Part shown: one piece after another, positions 62,112 to 64,000 of the stretch | Layout of the letters: each line of letters begins with the position of its first letter | Position numbering within the stretch: the first letter of the stretch is position 1 | DNA from: an uncultured Caryophanales bacterium | GTDB taxonomy: Bacteria; Bacillota_I; Bacilli_A; RF39; UBA660 | Length of the DNA: 64,000 bases | Reading direction: 5' to 3' | Assembly: GCA_905206805.1 (NCBI GenBank) | Contig: CAJLIR010000001.1 | Location: 62,001-126,000 of the forward strand | Notes under the pieces: model-generated | What the model saw: the letters and a program-made list of their open reading frames with translations, nothing else | The model's database searches: none | Told to the model about the DNA's origin: nothing | Program-made: the position numbers and the translations under genes

Positions 62112-64000
62112 ATTCTTTGTTTGATAATTTGATAATCAAAACCACAATATTTACTAACTTCATCCCTTGTTCCACTGATACCAAATCTATTAACAGAAAA
62201 AATATAATCACTAGAAGTAGCAATTTTATTCCATATTGGATCATTACTAGCTTCTATAGTAAATACTTTAGTATTTTTTGGTAATATTGAAGTCTGATAT
62301 TCTATAGATTGTTCAAGAAATGAGTAAACCTCTGGACAACTTACAATACGCAAATCAACGTTTTTATTTACAAAAAAATCTCTTGCTAAATTAACAGCAG
62401 TAAATAAATCAGAGCCGGTTGCAACAATAATACCATCCAGTTTATTTTTTTCTTTTCTAACAATATAAGCCCCATGTGACACATTAGAAGAACTTGTAGT
62501 TGGTAAATTTAATACTTCTTGCTTTGACAATATTAATGCACTTGGATTATCATAATCATTTAAAATACAGTTCCAAGCACCGACTAATTCGTGTGCGTCC
62601 GCAGGTCTATATACCCGTAAATTTGGAATAGTTCTAAGCATTGCCAATTGTTCGACAGGTTGATGTGTTGGTCCATCCTGACCTATTCCTATTGAATCAT
62701 GAGAGAAAATATAAGTAACAGGTAAATTCATTAAAGCAGACATTCTTATAGAAGGTTTTAAATAATCAGAAAACGGTAATAACGTTGAGCAAAATGGTCT
62801 AAAACCACATAGACTCATACCATTTACAATAGATCCCATTGCGTGTTCTCTAACACCAAATAATATATTTCCTCCGTCATAGTTTTCAAAAGAAACAACG
62901 TTCTTCGATGGCAAAAAGGTTTTTGTTGAACTAGATAAATCAGCACTTCCACCTACAAAATTAGGCAAAATTTTTGATATTTCATCCATTATTCTTTGAT
63001 TTGTTACCCTAGTTGCCTCTTTTAAGTCATTTTCAAAATGCCAATCAACATGATTTAAATCAATATTTATATTATGATTAAATAAATAGTTAAGACTAGA
63101 ACTTTCCCCTCCTAAAAATCTATCTATATATATTCTATAATTATTAGACCATAATGAATACTTTTGACCACCACGCTCAGAAACCATTTTAGAAAATTCC
63201 CTTTTAGCAGTTTCTGAATAATAAAAAGGCTCTTTATCGAATGTTCCTAATGATTTTTTTAAAGAATAAATAGCTTCTTTACTAGGTACTCCACCATGTA
63301 CCTCATTTGTTCCTTGACCAGGTAACCCTTGACCAATTATAGTTTTAATTTCAATTAAAGTTGGTTTTGAAGAATTTTTAGCTTTTCTTATAGATTTATC
63401 AATATCAGATACATTATTTCCATTTTTTACAAATTCATAATTCCATCCCATTGATCTAAATCTATCACCAATATTTTCCATAAAAACATTTTTTGTTGGT
63501 CCATCCAAACTTACATTATTGGAATCATAAAGCACAATTAAATTATTTAGATGATTTGCACCAGCAAATGATGCGGCCTCGTAACTAATACCTTCCATCA
63601 AGTCGCCATCACTGCATAAAACATAAACATTATAATCAAATAACGCTGTTTCAACCTCTATAGCGCTTTTTCTTGGAAAAAAATATTTCTTTTTTAAAAT
63701 TTTTTGTGATAGAGCCATTCCAACAGCCGATGCTAACCCTTGACCAAGTAAACCAGTTGACATATCAACACCAGGTGTTTTTTTTATTTCTGGATGACCA
63801 GGAGTTTTTGAATTAATACGTCTATAATTTTTTAAATCATTAATTGAAAGATCAAAATCGGCCATAAAAAGTGTTGCATACAGTAATGCCGAACCATGAC
63901 CTGCTGATAAAACAAATCTATCACGACTTATCCAATCAGTATCATTTGTACTAACATTCAAGTGTCTTGAATATAAAGTATAAATTATCGGCGCAGAACT
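62096..64000 (-). CDS. tkt: Transketolase, partial at the window end
   Basis: Transketolase moves two-carbon units in the pentose phosphate pathway using thiamine diphosphate. The frame is open to the window edge: the 13 codons before 63961 (SSAPIIYTLYSRH) continue the family text, so about the first 40-50 residues are missing. Visible motifs: SRDRFVLSAGHGS, the ThDP motif GDGDLMEGISYEAA (as CSDGDLMEG), GVREHAMGSIVNG and the pyrimidine domain HDSIGIGQDGPTHQPVEQ. Followed by sirA and yneF, as in Bacillus. Confidence 0.95.
   Translation of the reverse strand, partial: SSAPIIYTLYSRHLNVSTNDTDWISRDRFVLSAGHGSALLYATLFMADFDLSINDLKNYRRINSKTPGHPEIKKTPGVDMSTGLLGQGLASAVGMALSQKILKKKYFFPRKSAIEVETALFDYNVYVLCSDGDLMEGISYEAASFAGANHLNNLIVLYDSNNVSLDGPTKNVFMENIGDRFRSMGWNYEFVKNGNNVSDIDKSIRKAKNSSKPTLIEIKTIIGQGLPGQGTNEVHGGVPSKEAIYSLKKSLGTFDKEPFYYSETAKREFSKMVSERGGQKYSLWSNNYRIYIDRFLGGESSSLNYLFNHNINIDLNHVDWHFENDLKEATRVTNQRIMDEISKILPNFVGGSADLSSSTKTFLPSKNVVSFENYDGGNILFGVREHAMGSIVNGMSLCGFRPFCSTLLPFSDYLKPSIRMSALMNLPVTYIFSHDSIGIGQDGPTHQPVEQLAMLRTIPNLRVYRPADAHELVGAWNCILNDYDNPSALILSKQEVLNLPTTSSSNVSHGAYIVRKEKNKLDGIIVATGSDLFTAVNLARDFFVNKNVDLRIVSCPEVYSFLEQSIEYQTSILPKNTKVFTIEASNDPIWNKIATSSDYIFSVNRFGISGTRDEVSKYCGFDYQIIKQRMETLL

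Noticed and set aside
62038..62244. Longer frame extending the sirA gene upstream
   Set aside because: It overlaps the 3' end of tkt on the same strand in another frame. The ATG at 62037 has a GGTGAT site and the family start.

Overview
The window is about 64 kb of very AT-rich bacterial DNA. It codes densely, mostly on the minus strand, with short intergenic gaps and Gram-positive style GGAGG/GGTGAT ribosome binding sites. Gene content and order fit a low-GC Firmicute (Bacilli-like, probably an uncultured gut organism near the RF39/Erysipelotrichales grade). Genus cannot be read from the sequence. It is evidently spore-forming or recently so: spoIIGA, sigE, sigG, spoIVFA, spoIVFB, a spoIIB-like gene and a probable sirA are all present, many in Bacillus subtilis order. 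The standard genetic code fits, because TGA acts as a real stop and TGG encodes Trp.

Layout. 0-12 kb: nusB-like start, YerB-type lipoprotein, mutS, a repeat protein, a giant MMPL/RND exporter with a divergent TetR regulator, a lone pseudopilin, trxA, cvpA and the divergent rnhC (remnant of the rnhC-zapA-cvpA-polX-mutS2-trxA neighbourhood). 12.6-16 kb: queH, rhomboid protease, RluD-type pseudouridine synthase, lspA and an orphan gene behind a leader terminator. 16.4-22.6 kb: the spoIIB-radC-mreC-mreD-spoIVFA-spoIVFB-(phosphoesterase)-rplU-prp-rpmA cluster. 22.7-28.2 kb: an accessory block of orphan genes and gene fragments bracketed by two paralogous small genes. 28.2-33 kb: mutL, a surface protein, sigE and spoIIGA. 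33-42.5 kb: accessory material sitting between spoIIGA and ftsZ, with lipoprotein, pilin-like fragment, BspA-like LRR protein, decayed ttcA and nifS, and a copper operon (csoR, TauE-like exporter, copA, copZ, DUF2318). 42.6-54.5 kb: ftsZ, ftsA, divIB, an 1153-aa orphan, murB, murG, a DUF368 lipid-carrier translocase, ylmC, a glycolipid glycosyltransferase and sigG. 54.5-64 kb: DUF4236, cls, an alanine/Na+ symporter, a lipase-like protein, tgt, an orphan, a glutamine amidotransferase, yneF, probable sirA and the start-truncated tkt.

How it fits together. Two ancient Firmicute chromosomal modules, the division/cell-wall/sporulation-sigma cluster and the shape/sporulation/ribosomal-protein cluster, are largely preserved but interrupted by accessory DNA. 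SpoIIGA would activate pro-SigE, SpoIVFA/B would act in the later mother-cell stage, SigG in the forespore, and SirA would block replication initiation. All recognisable core genes read as intact. The accessory genes carry clear damage: truncations at abrupt junctions, frameshifts in csoR, nifS and a pilin-like gene, and in-frame stops in ttcA. That contrast suggests genuine decay, although local assembly misjoins must be excluded at 24-25.2 kb and 38.0 kb. No tRNA, rRNA, CRISPR array, transposase or prophage was seen. No gene-free stretch exceeds 300 bases.
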